This document shows positions 16,294 to 24,688 of a DNA stretch of 29,320 bases, piece after piece. The stretch comes from JBKJVQ01 sp046717125 (GTDB taxonomy: Bacteria > Pseudomonadota > Alphaproteobacteria > Rhizobiales > Methyloligellaceae): NCBI GenBank assembly GCA_046717125.1, contig JBKJVQ010000254.1, positions 1-29,320 of the forward strand, in the 5' to 3' direction. A program made the translations under genes and the position numbers. Numbering within the stretch: position 1 is the first letter of the stretch; each line of letters begins with the position of its first letter. The notes beneath the pieces are model-generated. The model worked only from the letters and a program-made list of their open reading frames with translations. It was not told the DNA's origin and made no database searches.

Positions 16294-18612
16294 GTGATCG
16301 CACAAGGCGCGAAGCCTGCGGCATCAATGGACGCTGCGGTTCCGCGGCGGTTCTCCAACCGTCTGACCTTCACGCTCGGCCTGATCGTCGTGTGCCTGGC
16401 CCTGATTTCGGGCCTTTCCACCTATTTCATTCTCACCGGTTTGACGCCGATCGCGCCGACGCACAACGTCGTCGTCACCGTCCTGCTTGTGAATATTGTC
16501 CTCGTCATCGCGATGATCCTTGTCATCGCATGGCAGGTGACGGGTTTGTGGATTGCGCGGCGACGTCAGGCGGCCGGCGCACGGTTGCACGTCCGGATTG
16601 TCGGCCTGTTCAGCATCATCGCCGTCATCCCGGCCATCCTGCTCGCGGCCTTCGCCACCGTTTCGCTCGATCGCGGTCTCGACGCGTGGTTTTCAAGCCG
16701 TACCAAATCCATCATTCAGAACTCGATCAACGTCGCGAACGCCTATTTGCAGGAGCACGGACAGATTATTCGCGCCGACACGCTCGGCATGGCCAAGGAC
16801 ATCGACGAGGCCGTCGCGCTCGTCAGCACCAACCCGCAGGCTTTCGGAAAATTCCTGAGCGCCCAGGCCGCGATCCGCGCGATTCCGGTCGCCTATCTCG
16901 TGGACAATTCGGGGAAAGTGCTCGCCACCGCCGCGAACCCCGAGAACTGGGAGTACCGCACGCCGCCCGAAGGCGCGCTCAAGCTCGCGGGCCAGGGTCA
17001 GGTTGTGATGATCGCGCCTGGTCAGACCAATATGGTGGGCGCACTGAAAAGCCTGAACAATTTCGCCGACACATTTCTGTATGTCGTGCGGCCGGTGAAT
17101 GCGCGCGTGTTGCAGCACCTGCGGGAAACGCAGGCGAACTTTGCCGAGTATGAGCAGTTGGAGGCGCGCAGGACCGGCGTCCAGGTCGCGTTCGCGCTCA
17201 TGTATACGGCGATTGCCCTGACGCTTCTTCTGGCTGCGATCTGGGCTGGCATGTGGTTCGCCAACCGCCTCGTTTCGCCGATCCGGCAATTGATCGCCGC
17301 CGCGCAGAAAGTCTCTGCGGGCGATCTCGATACCGCCGTGGCGGTTCAGTCCGGCGAAGGCGACCTCGCATCGCTCGGCACAACCTTCAACACGATGACG
17401 TCAGAGCTGAAGAGCCAGCGCGACGAACTGGTCGACGCAAACTCGACACTGATGCAGAGGCGGCGCTTCATCGAAGCCGTGCTGTCGGGCGTGACCGCCG
17501 GCGTCATCGGCGTCGACGCCGATGGCAAGATCAAGCTGGCGAACACGTCATCGCGCATGTTGCTCGACCTCAAAGAGACCGACCTGGTCGATCGGCCGTT
17601 GGCGGAAGCTGTGCCGGAATTCGGTCCTCTCCTGGGGCGCGCCGAAGCGATGCAGCGCAGCCTGCTCACCGACCAGATCAGTCTGATCAGGGGCGGCGGC
17701 GAGCGCATCTTTGCCGTGCGCTTCACCAGCGAGCGGGCAGGGGAGGAGAACTACGGCTATGTGGTCACCTTCGACGACATCACCGAACTCGTGACCGCGC
17801 AGAGAAGCTCGGCCTGGGCCGATGTGGCGCAGCGCATCGCGCACGAGATCAAGAATCCTCTGACGCCGATCCAGCTTTCCGCCGAGCGGATCAAGCGGAA
17901 ATACGGCAAGGTTATCACGCAGGATCGCGAAATATTCGATCAGTGTACGGACACGATCATCCGTCAGGTCGGCGATATCGGGCGCATGGTCGACGAGTTC
18001 TCTTCCTTCGCGCGCATGCCGAAGCCGCAAATGCTTGAGCACGATCTGCGGGATATCGTGCGCGAAGCCGTGTTTCTGTTCCAGGTCAGCAAGCCCGATA
18101 TCGAGTTCGAACTCGACTTGCCGCAAAAGCCTGTGAACACACTGTGCGACCGTCGCCTGATCTCACAGGCGATCACCAATCTCGTAAAGAACGCATCCGA
18201 GGCGATTGAAACCGTTCCGCCGACGGAGGATTTCAAAGGCCACGTTACGGCGCGACTTCGGGTTCGCGGCGACCGAATCACGATTTTAGTCATCGACAAT
18301 GGCTGCGGACTACCCAAGGAAAACCGGAGTCGTCTGACCGAGCCATACATGACGACGCGGGAGAAGGGCACGGGCCTTGGCCTTGCGATCGTGCAGAAAA
18401 TTACCGAACAGCATGGCGGCAATCTGCATCTGCAGGACGCTCCCAAGCGGAACGGCGTTGTGCAGGGCGCTTGCGTGAAAATGGACTTGCCACTGCTCGA
18501 ATCGGGCGGACCCGCGCGCCCGCCGGCGCAACCGGCGCAGGACGCGGAGAGCCCCACCCGGGATACCGATAAGGGGCTGGCGGCCGAAAAGGAACTGACC
18601 CATGGCGTCTGA
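16294..18612 (+). CDS. ntrY: Transmembrane sensor histidine kinase NtrY
   Basis: NtrY is the membrane kinase paired with NtrX; in alphaproteobacteria the pair is linked to nitrogen and redox control. The 772-residue protein has three N-terminal membrane helices (about residues 25-125), an extracytoplasmic sensor region, a fourth helix near 295-320, a HAMP linker (ANRLVSPIRQLIAAAQKV), a PAS domain, a HisKA box with His517 in IAHEIKNPLTPIQLSAERIK, and an ATPase domain with ITNLVKNASEAIE and GTGLGLAIVQKI. I chose GTG 16294 because GGAG at 16283-16286 is at the right distance; GTG 16288 is too close to it, and ATG 16327 is also possible. An 80-base gap separates it from ntrC. Its end overlaps ntrX by 11 bases. 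Confidence 0.95.
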   Translation: MIAQGAKPAASMDAAVPRRFSNRLTFTLGLIVVCLALISGLSTYFILTGLTPIAPTHNVVVTVLLVNIVLVIAMILVIAWQVTGLWIARRRQAAGARLHVRIVGLFSIIAVIPAILLAAFATVSLDRGLDAWFSSRTKSIIQNSINVANAYLQEHGQIIRADTLGMAKDIDEAVALVSTNPQAFGKFLSAQAAIRAIPVAYLVDNSGKVLATAANPENWEYRTPPEGALKLAGQGQVVMIAPGQTNMVGALKSLNNFADTFLYVVRPVNARVLQHLRETQANFAEYEQLEARRTGVQVAFALMYTAIALTLLLAAIWAGMWFANRLVSPIRQLIAAAQKVSAGDLDTAVAVQSGEGDLASLGTTFNTMTSELKSQRDELVDANSTLMQRRRFIEAVLSGVTAGVIGVDADGKIKLANTSSRMLLDLKETDLVDRPLAEAVPEFGPLLGRAEAMQRSLLTDQISLIRGGGERIFAVRFTSERAGEENYGYVVTFDDITELVTAQRSSAWADVAQRIAHEIKNPLTPIQLSAERIKRKYGKVITQDREIFDQCTDTIIRQVGDIGRMVDEFSSFARMPKPQMLEHDLRDIVREAVFLFQVSKPDIEFELDLPQKPVNTLCDRRLISQAITNLVKNASEAIETVPPTEDFKGHVTARLRVRGDRITILVIDNGCGLPKENRSRLTEPYMTTREKGTGLGLAIVQKITEQHGGNLHLQDAPKRNGVVQGACVKMDLPLLESGGPARPPAQPAQDAESPTRDTDKGLAAEKELTHGV

Positions 18613-20002
18613 CATACTGATTGTCGACGATGAGGCTGACATCCGGGAGCTGATCGCCGGCATCCTCGACGACGAGGGGCACGGTACACGGCTCGCGAAG
18701 GACAGCGACGAAGCTCTGGCTGCAATCGAGCTGCGCCGGCCATCTCTGGTCGTGCTCGACATCTGGCTTCAGGGCAGCCGGCTCGACGGGCTTGAAGTTC
18801 TCGACCGCATCCGCGAGGCGCATCCCGAGGTGCCGGTTGTGATCATCAGCGGCCACGGCAACATCGAGACTGCGGTCGCGGCGATCCAGCGCGGCGCATA
18901 CGACTATATCGAAAAGCCGTTCAAAGCCGACCGCCTCGTCCTGATCGCGCAACGCGCGCTCGAGGCCTGGAAGCTCCGCCGCGAAAACCGAGAGCTCCGT
19001 GAACGGAGCATGCAGAGTTCCGTGATGATCGGCGCGTCAAGCGCGATTCATCATTTGCGTCAGGCGATCGAGAAGGTGTCCCCGACCAACAGCCGCGTCA
19101 TGATTTCCGGCCCGCACGGCTCGGGCAAAGAACTGGCGGCTCGCGTAATTCATTTCGGGTCAGCGCGAGCGGAGGGTCCCTTTGTTGTCCTGAACGCCGC
19201 CGCAATGGTTCCGGAACGCGTGGAAATCGAGCTGTTCGGCACCGAGGACCCGGCCAGCAACGGCGGGGCCCGCAAAGTTGGCGCCCTCGAGGAGGCGCAT
19301 GGCGGCACGCTTTACATCGACGAAATTTCCGACATGCCGATCGAGACACAAGGAAAGATCCTGCGGGTTCTCGTCGAGCAGAAATTCCAGCGCGTCGGTG
19401 GCGGCCCGAAAGTCCATGTTGACGTCCGCATCGTCTCATCCACCAGCCGCGATCTGCAGAAGGAAATGCAATCGGGCCGTTTCCGCGAGGATCTCTATCA
19501 CCGCCTCAGCGTGGTCCCGATCCGCGTGCCGGCGCTGACCGAGCGCCGAGAGGATATCCCGGAGCTGATCCACTATTTCGTGCATCAGCTTTGCCTGTCA
19601 TCCGGTCTGCCGCCACGCCGCATTGGCGGCGACGCGATGGCTGTGCTCCAGTCGCATGACTGGCCTGGCAACGTTCGGCAGCTCCGCAACAATATCGAGC
19701 GCCTGCTGATCCTGGCCGGCGGCGACGCTGACACAGTCGTCACCGCCGACATGCTGCCGGAGGATGTCGGATCGAATGCTCCGCTCTCGGCGAATGGGGG
19801 AGGGGGCGAGCACCTGATGTCGCTGTCGCTTCGCGATGCGCGCGAGATTTTCGAGCGCGACTATCTCGTCGCCCAGATCAATCGCTTCGGTGGCAACATT
19901 TCCCGGACAGCCGAGTTCATCGGCATGGAACGATCTGCTCTGCACCGCAAACTACGCGCTTTAGGCGTGACGTCCACCGAACGCGGCAACGCGTTGCGCT
20001 GA
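18602..20002 (+). CDS. ntrX: Response regulator NtrX (AAA+ and Fis-type DNA-binding domains)
   Basis: NtrX is the partner of NtrY. The 466-residue protein has a receiver domain with Asp53 (LVVLDIWLQG), an AAA+ domain with Walker A GPHGSGKE and Walker B TLYIDEISD, the WPGNVRQLRNNIERL segment, and a C-terminal helix-turn-helix (ISRTAEFIGMERSALHRKL). The place of the sigma-54 contact loop GAFTGA is taken by DPASNGGARKVGALEEA, so the protein should not activate sigma-54 RNA polymerase directly; it probably acts as a DNA-binding regulator with other sigma factors. Loss of this loop is known in alphaproteobacterial NtrX. ATG 18602 lies inside the end of ntrY. Confidence 0.95.
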   Translation: MASDILIVDDEADIRELIAGILDDEGHGTRLAKDSDEALAAIELRRPSLVVLDIWLQGSRLDGLEVLDRIREAHPEVPVVIISGHGNIETAVAAIQRGAYDYIEKPFKADRLVLIAQRALEAWKLRRENRELRERSMQSSVMIGASSAIHHLRQAIEKVSPTNSRVMISGPHGSGKELAARVIHFGSARAEGPFVVLNAAAMVPERVEIELFGTEDPASNGGARKVGALEEAHGGTLYIDEISDMPIETQGKILRVLVEQKFQRVGGGPKVHVDVRIVSSTSRDLQKEMQSGRFREDLYHRLSVVPIRVPALTERREDIPELIHYFVHQLCLSSGLPPRRIGGDAMAVLQSHDWPGNVRQLRNNIERLLILAGGDADTVVTADMLPEDVGSNAPLSANGGGGEHLMSLSLRDAREIFERDYLVAQINRFGGNISRTAEFIGMERSALHRKLRALGVTSTERGNALR

Positions 20003-20318
20003 CGCGTTCGTCTTCAATCCCCTCGCGTCCGGCTTGGCTCAGGGCCATGTTTTCCGATACGGATAGATGATCCGGCTTGGGCCTTGCGAATTGCCGGTCG
20101 CATCGCATCTAATGAAGGGCCAAAGCATGATGCGAAAAGTGTGGAGCGGTTACGGACGACAGTCGTGCTCTAATCTTTGAAGCCGATCCGTTGATGACTT
20201 GGTATAAATCGACGGGATCGGGATCCAAATGTCGGAGACGCTGCCTTGCGCCAGTCATGAAGCAGGAAAATCTGGACGGAAAACTTTTGCATAACAATAT
20301 AAAGATAATGGAAAGCTC
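20003..20318. other. Intergenic leader region between ntrX and hfq
   Basis: These 316 bases hold no supported protein gene. They contain copy 2 of the palindromic repeat (20122-20173) and, from about 20265 to the hfq start, an A-rich and AT-rich leader quite unlike the GC-rich surroundings. TATAAA at 20203-20208 and at 20298-20303 resemble -10 elements, but neither has a -35 box at the usual spacing. The promoter of hfq is likely within this region. No terminator with a T-tract is seen after ntrX. Confidence 0.5.
20122..20173. repeat. Dispersed imperfect palindromic repeat, copy 2
   Basis: The reverse complement of copy 1 (1231-1285) aligns with this segment; by hand about 42 positions match over the roughly 47-base core, with a few one-base gaps. 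Shared blocks are GCATGATGC, GAAAAGTGTG (20134-20143), AGCGGTT, CGGACGAC and TGCTC. The ends are near inverted repeats of each other, as in copy 1. The right end again reads TGCTCTAAT. Confidence 0.8.
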
Positions 20319-20567
20319 ATGGCGACAGAGCGTGCACAAAATCTGCAAGACACCTTCCTCAATCATGTTCGAAAGACAAAAACACCTCTGACGATATTTC
20401 TTGTTAATGGCGTAAAGCTTCAGGGTGTTGTTACGTGGTTTGACAATTTTTGTGTTCTTTTGCGCAGGGATGGCCACTCGCAGCTTGTTTACAAGCATGC
20501 CATCTCCACGATCATGCCCGGCCAGCCGGTTCATCTGGCGGACGGGACAGAATCCGCTGACGAATAA
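20319..20567 (+). CDS. hfq: RNA chaperone Hfq
   Basis: Hfq is a hexameric Sm-like protein that pairs small RNAs with mRNAs. The 82-residue protein has the Sm1 segment LQDTFLNHVRKTKTPLTIFL (starting near residue 9), VNGVKLQGVVTWFDNF, and the Sm2 motif YKHAISTIMP, with the short acidic tail typical of alphaproteobacteria. ATG 20319 follows GGAAAG at short spacing. The coding sequence uses more A and T than its neighbours. It sits between ntrX and hflX in the usual order, and hflX starts 9 bases after its stop. Confidence 0.98.
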   Translation: MATERAQNLQDTFLNHVRKTKTPLTIFLVNGVKLQGVVTWFDNFCVLLRRDGHSQLVYKHAISTIMPGQPVHLADGTESADE

Positions 20568-20576
20568 GGTTCGGTT

Positions 20577-21980
20577 TTGAGTTCAAAACGCAGTCGCTCC
20601 ACCCAATCGCGGGGGACGCAAAACGAGATTTCGGTTGCTCGCAAAGCTTCGAGCGCCCGTGCCGTTGTGCTTGCACCTGTGTTGCGGCGCGCGAGGGCCG
20701 TAACGCCCGGGCCGGCCGATAGGCCGATCGAGGCAAAACTCGAAGAGGCGGTGGGTCTGGCGGAAGCGATCGGCCTCGATGTCCGGGCGAGGGGGGCGGT
20801 CATCGTGGCGACGCCGCGACCCGCCACACTATTCGGCTCGGGCAAGGTGGAGGAACTCTCCGGACTGATCGCGGCGGAGGGCGCGGAACTCGTCATCGTC
20901 GATCATCCGTTGACGCCGGTACAGCAGCGCAATCTCGAGCGCGCATGGAAGGCGAAAGTGCTCGACCGCACTGCGCTGATTCTCGAGATTTTCGGCCGCC
21001 GCGCGCGCACCAAGGAGGGCCGGCTCCAGGTCGAACTTGCGCATCTCGATTATCAGCGAAGCCGCCTCGTGCGGTCCTGGACACATCTTGAACGGCAACG
21101 CGGCGGCTTCGGTTTTCTGGGCGGTCCAGGCGAGACGCAGATCGAAACCGACCGGCGTCTGATCCAGGAACGCATGGACTCGATTCGAGATGAGCTGCAG
21201 ACCGCCCGGCGGACGCGCGGCCTGCACAGGAAATCCCGCCAGCGCGTGCCCTATCCGATCGTTGCTCTGGTTGGTTATACAAACGCAGGAAAAACCACGC
21301 TTTTCAATACACTAACCGGCGCATCCGTTCTGTCGCACGATATGCTGTTCGCGACACTCGATCCGACCGTCCGTGCACTGAAGCTGCCGGGAGGCGGCAA
21401 GGCCGCGATCTCCGATACGGTAGGCTTCGTCTCCGAACTGCCTACGATGCTGATCGCGGCCTTCCGCGCCACGCTCGAGGAGGTGATCGAGGCCGACCTT
21501 ATCGTGCATGTGCGCGACATCGCCGATCCGATGTATGAGGCGCAGCAGGCGGATGTCGACCGCGTTCTCGCCGAACTCGGTATCGACGAAGTTGCGCGCT
21601 CGGAGCGTCTGATCGAGGTCTGGAACAAGATCGATCTGCTGACGGACGAAGGCGTCCAACGCATAGGGAACGAGGCTCGCCGGCATCGTCCGGATGCGCT
21701 TCCGGTTTCGGCCGCGACAGGCGAGGGCCTCGATGCGCTGACTGCGCTGATCGAACGGCGAGTGAACGCGGCGCACCGGGTCGTCGAGCTGCTCGTCGGC
21801 ACAGCGGAGGGCAGCCTGACGCACTGGCTGCATGAGCATGGCGAAGTGCTCGAGCGCGAGGCGCAGGACGACGGCCAGTTGCGCATCGTCGTAAGGCTGG
21901 CTGCGGATAAGGCGCAACAGCTCGACCGGAAGCGGAGACCAGGGAATACGGAAAAGACGGTTGTCGGGCGCTTAGCCTGA
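20577..21980 (+). CDS. hflX: Ribosome-associated GTPase HflX
   Basis: HflX is a GTPase that binds the 50S subunit and helps rescue or split stalled ribosomes under stress. The 467-residue protein has the HflX N-terminal domain (FGSGKVEEL, HPLTPVQQRNLERA), the glycine-rich linker RQRGGFGFLGGPGETQIETD, and a G domain with G1 GYTNAGKTTL, G3 DTVGF and G4 NKID. A TTG start at 20577 lies 9 bases after the hfq stop with AAGGT just before it. No ATG occurs before the conserved region, so TTG is the best choice, but the N-terminus is uncertain. The 3' end overlaps the opposite-strand mazG by 9 bases. Confidence 0.95.
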   Translation: MSSKRSRSTQSRGTQNEISVARKASSARAVVLAPVLRRARAVTPGPADRPIEAKLEEAVGLAEAIGLDVRARGAVIVATPRPATLFGSGKVEELSGLIAAEGAELVIVDHPLTPVQQRNLERAWKAKVLDRTALILEIFGRRARTKEGRLQVELAHLDYQRSRLVRSWTHLERQRGGFGFLGGPGETQIETDRRLIQERMDSIRDELQTARRTRGLHRKSRQRVPYPIVALVGYTNAGKTTLFNTLTGASVLSHDMLFATLDPTVRALKLPGGGKAAISDTVGFVSELPTMLIAAFRATLEEVIEADLIVHVRDIADPMYEAQQADVDRVLAELGIDEVARSERLIEVWNKIDLLTDEGVQRIGNEARRHRPDALPVSAATGEGLDALTALIERRVNAAHRVVELLVGTAEGSLTHWLHEHGEVLEREAQDDGQLRIVVRLAADKAQQLDRKRRPGNTEKTVVGRLA

Positions 21981-22790
21981 TCCGCGACGCTCTTCCTCCT
22001 TCACCTCGTCCCAGAGCGCATCCATCTCTTCGAGGGTCGACTGCGCGGGTTCGCTGCCGGCATCTCTAAGCCGTGCTTCGATGCCCCGGAAGCGCCGCTC
22101 GAATTTGGCGTTGGCGCTCCGCAGCGCATCCTCCGGATCGATCCCGAGATGCCGGGCTATATTGGCGACGACGAACAGCAGGTCGCCTATTTCCTCGGCC
22201 GCTTCGGTCGATCCCAGCGTCGCTGACTCTTTCAGCTCCGCGATTTCCTCATCGAGCTTGTCATAGACAGGTTCGAGCGAAGGCCAATCGAAGCCGACGC
22301 GCGCGGCCTTGTTCTGGAGTTTCAGGGCGCGGCTGAGTGCGGGTAGGGCGATTGGAACGTCCGCCAGAACAGATCCATCCACAGCTCCACCGCGCTGCGC
22401 CCGTTCCTGCTGCTTGATGCGCTCCCAACGGGCGTCGAGAGCGGATGCGTCGGCGTCTCGTTCGTTGCCAAAAACGTGCGGATGACGTCGAATCATTTTT
22501 CGAACGATGCCGTCCGCCACTTCGCCGAAATCGAACGTGCCGGCTTCACTGGCAATCTGAGCGTGATAAACGACCTGCAAAAGCAAATCGCCGAGTTCGT
22601 CGCGCAGGCCCTTCATGTCGCCGCGCGCGATCGTGTCAGCGACCTCGTACGCTTCTTCGATCGTATAGGGCGCGATGCTGGAGAATGTCTGTGCGATGTC
22701 CCAGGGACAGCCAGCCTTCGGATCGCGCAGGGCGGCCATGACAGCGAGAAGATCGTCCAGCGACTTACGCGGGCCGCCGTCTTGGCTCAT
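21972..22790 (-). CDS. mazG: Nucleoside triphosphate pyrophosphohydrolase MazG
   Basis: MazG hydrolyses nucleoside triphosphates to monophosphates and pyrophosphate, cleaning the nucleotide pool. The 272-residue protein has the two MazG repeats of the long form. The first holds LRDPKAGCPWDIAQT, then TIEEAYEVADTI and RDELGDLLLQVVYHAQIA, which carry the metal-binding Glu/Asp residues; the second holds KLDEEIAELKE and EEIGDLLFVVANIARH. I chose ATG 22790 (MSQDGGPRKS); a TTG at 22799 would add three residues. It converges with hflX and overlaps it by 9 bases. pepA lies 87 bases upstream on the same strand. Confidence 0.95.
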   Translation of the reverse strand: MSQDGGPRKSLDDLLAVMAALRDPKAGCPWDIAQTFSSIAPYTIEEAYEVADTIARGDMKGLRDELGDLLLQVVYHAQIASEAGTFDFGEVADGIVRKMIRRHPHVFGNERDADASALDARWERIKQQERAQRGGAVDGSVLADVPIALPALSRALKLQNKAARVGFDWPSLEPVYDKLDEEIAELKESATLGSTEAAEEIGDLLFVVANIARHLGIDPEDALRSANAKFERRFRGIEARLRDAGSEPAQSTLEEMDALWDEVKEEERRGSG

Positions 22791-22877
22791 CCGGCACAAC
22801 CGAGCTTCAGCGCCATTTGCCGATCCGCGATTCGCATAAGGTATATTATGGAAAATAATTGTGGGAGCGGGCGGTCT

Positions 22878-24395
22878 TCAGCCTTTGTCCTCATAGTGGT
22901 CGGCCACGAGCCGATCGAGCAATCTGACGCCGAAGCCAGAACCCCAACTCCGGTTTATCTCGGTATCGGCTGAAGCCATTCCCGTGCCCGCGATATCAAG
23001 ATGGGCCCAGGGCGTGTCGTCCTTGATGAAGCGCTGAAGGAATTGCGCCGCGCTGATCGCGCCACCCCAGCGGCCGCCGGTGTTCTTTATGTCGGCAACC
23101 TTCGAGTCGATGAGCTTGTCGTACTTTTTGCCCAGGGGCATGCGCCAGATTTTCTCGCCGGTTGCGAGGCCCGCTTCCGTCAGGCGCTGTGAGAGTTCGT
23201 CATTGTTCGAGAAAAGGCCCGCGTGCTCCTTGCCGAGCGCAACCATGATGGCGCCAGTCAGCGTCGCGAGATTGATCACGAAGCGCGGCTTGAAACGATC
23301 TTGCGCGTACCAGAGCACGTCGGCCAGCACCATGCGGCCCTCGGCGTCCGTGTTCAACACCTCTATCGTCGTGCCGGACATGGCGGTTACGACGTCGCCA
23401 GGACGCGTCGCCGATCCGCTCGGCATGTTCTCGACCAGCCCGATAAGACCCACGGCATCGACCTTTGCTTTGCGTGCGGCGAGGGTATGCATGAGACCGA
23501 CGACGCAGGCCGCGCCCGCCATGTCGCCCTTCATATCTTCCATGCCGGCCGAGGGCTTGATCGAGATGCCGCCGGTGTCGAACGTCACGCCCTTGCCCAC
23601 AAAGGCAACGGGCCCGTCGTCCTTGTTGTCCGAGCCAGCCCAGCGCATCACGACCACGTGGCTCGGCCGCTCGCTGCCCCTGCCAATCGCGAGCAGCGCG
23701 CCCATGCCGAGCTCTTGCAGCGTGGCCTCGTCGAGGATTTCGACGTCGACTCCGACGGAGGTCAGCTCCTTGGAGCGCTCCGCAAATTCTGCCGGGCCCA
23801 AAATGTTGGCGGGTTCGTTGACGAGATCGCGCGCCCGGATCACGCCTTCTGCCACAGAGCGGCGCGCCGCGAACGCGGCTTCAGCCGCGGCAGGATCGGC
23901 GCACTGAATGGAGATCGTCTTCAGTATGTTTTCATCTTCGCCATTATCGTCTTTTTTCTTCTTGGACTTGTACTTGTCGAATTTGTAGCCACGGAGCATC
24001 AGGCCGAGAGCGAAATCAGCGACGTGTTCTGCGGGCACTCCGTTCCCGGTCTCGACAGCAATGGTCACCGCCGTACCGTTGCGGCCGGCCAAAGCGCCGC
24101 GTGTCGAGCCACCGAGACCGATCCAATCCTCGGCGGTGAACTCCGCGGATTTGCCCGCGCCAATGATCATCAGCCGTGCGAGGTCGGTGTCGCGCGGCGC
24201 GATCAGATCCAGCACGCTTTCCTTCTTGCCTTTGAAGTTCGCCGCGCCGGCCGCGCGCATGACATACCCGCCGGTCTTGCCGTCGAGCGACTGCCCGAGC
24301 GAAGCCAGTTCTGGTCCTTCGTCGGCCAGCACCACAAAAACACCGTCCGACGGGGCATCGAGACCCTTGAAGGACACGCTGGCGGCGTCAGTCAT
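22878..24395 (-). CDS. pepA: Leucyl aminopeptidase (M17 family)
   Basis: PepA is a hexameric two-metal aminopeptidase that removes N-terminal residues from peptides in the cytoplasm. The 505-residue protein has a poorly conserved N-terminal domain and the catalytic M17 domain with VGKGVTFDTGGISIKPS (metal and catalytic Lys), MKGDMAGAA, and the signature NTDAEGRMVLAD (the family usually has Leu for Met). A lysine-rich stretch, KYKSKKKKDDNGEDEN, lies near the domain border. I chose ATG 24395 because AAGGAG precedes it at the right distance and the longer frame upstream is not conserved. It diverges from lptF, the usual arrangement in alphaproteobacteria. Confidence 0.97.
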   Translation of the reverse strand: MTDAASVSFKGLDAPSDGVFVVLADEGPELASLGQSLDGKTGGYVMRAAGAANFKGKKESVLDLIAPRDTDLARLMIIGAGKSAEFTAEDWIGLGGSTRGALAGRNGTAVTIAVETGNGVPAEHVADFALGLMLRGYKFDKYKSKKKKDDNGEDENILKTISIQCADPAAAEAAFAARRSVAEGVIRARDLVNEPANILGPAEFAERSKELTSVGVDVEILDEATLQELGMGALLAIGRGSERPSHVVVMRWAGSDNKDDGPVAFVGKGVTFDTGGISIKPSAGMEDMKGDMAGAACVVGLMHTLAARKAKVDAVGLIGLVENMPSGSATRPGDVVTAMSGTTIEVLNTDAEGRMVLADVLWYAQDRFKPRFVINLATLTGAIMVALGKEHAGLFSNNDELSQRLTEAGLATGEKIWRMPLGKKYDKLIDSKVADIKNTGGRWGGAISAAQFLQRFIKDDTPWAHLDIAGTGMASADTEINRSWGSGFGVRLLDRLVADHYEDKG

Positions 24396-24688
24396 GCAAA
24401 TGCTCCTTGTTTCAGGCGCGGCACTTTCGCGACACCCTGCCCTCGCCGCACAGCCGAGGCAACGTTGTGACGTCGGCGAATATGGGGCAATGGGTTGTGC
24501 TGTGCGGGCGTCGTGGCGCGATGGCGCGCGCTTATGGTTGGTAGAGCGCCGGACCTTGGAAATCAAGGCTCCCGCCGGGTGTCGAAATTCCGCCACGTTA
24601 GACCCTGAGTACTGGGATGAGGGAGCTCCGGCCGTGCCTTTTGGCGCGGGCCGTTGAGCGTGGGAGCGTCGCACACGCGACGGATCGC
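24396..24688. other. Divergent intergenic region pepA / lptF with a tRNA-like fragment
   Basis: The gap of 293 bases should hold promoters for both genes, but no clear -35/-10 pair stands out. At 24536-24595 there is a stretch that looks like part of a tRNA: GGTTGGTAGAGC (D-arm-like), a CCTTG-GAAAT-CAAGG hairpin (24554-24568) and GTCGAAAT (T-loop-like, 24581-24588). The acceptor ends do not pair and the anticodon loop is five bases instead of seven, so this is not a working tRNA gene. Confidence 0.35.

Noticed and set aside
19986..19997. Palindrome GCAACGCGTTGC at the end of ntrX as a terminator
   Set aside because: It lies inside the coding sequence, has no loop and no T-tract.
20191..20391. 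66-codon frame crossing the hfq start
   Set aside because: It overlaps hfq in another frame and has no recognisable motif; it runs through the repeat-flanking and leader sequence.
23223..24470. 415-codon open frame on the plus strand over pepA
   Set aside because: It is antisense to the well-supported M17 aminopeptidase and shows no domain; rich in Arg, His and Gly as expected for a shadow.
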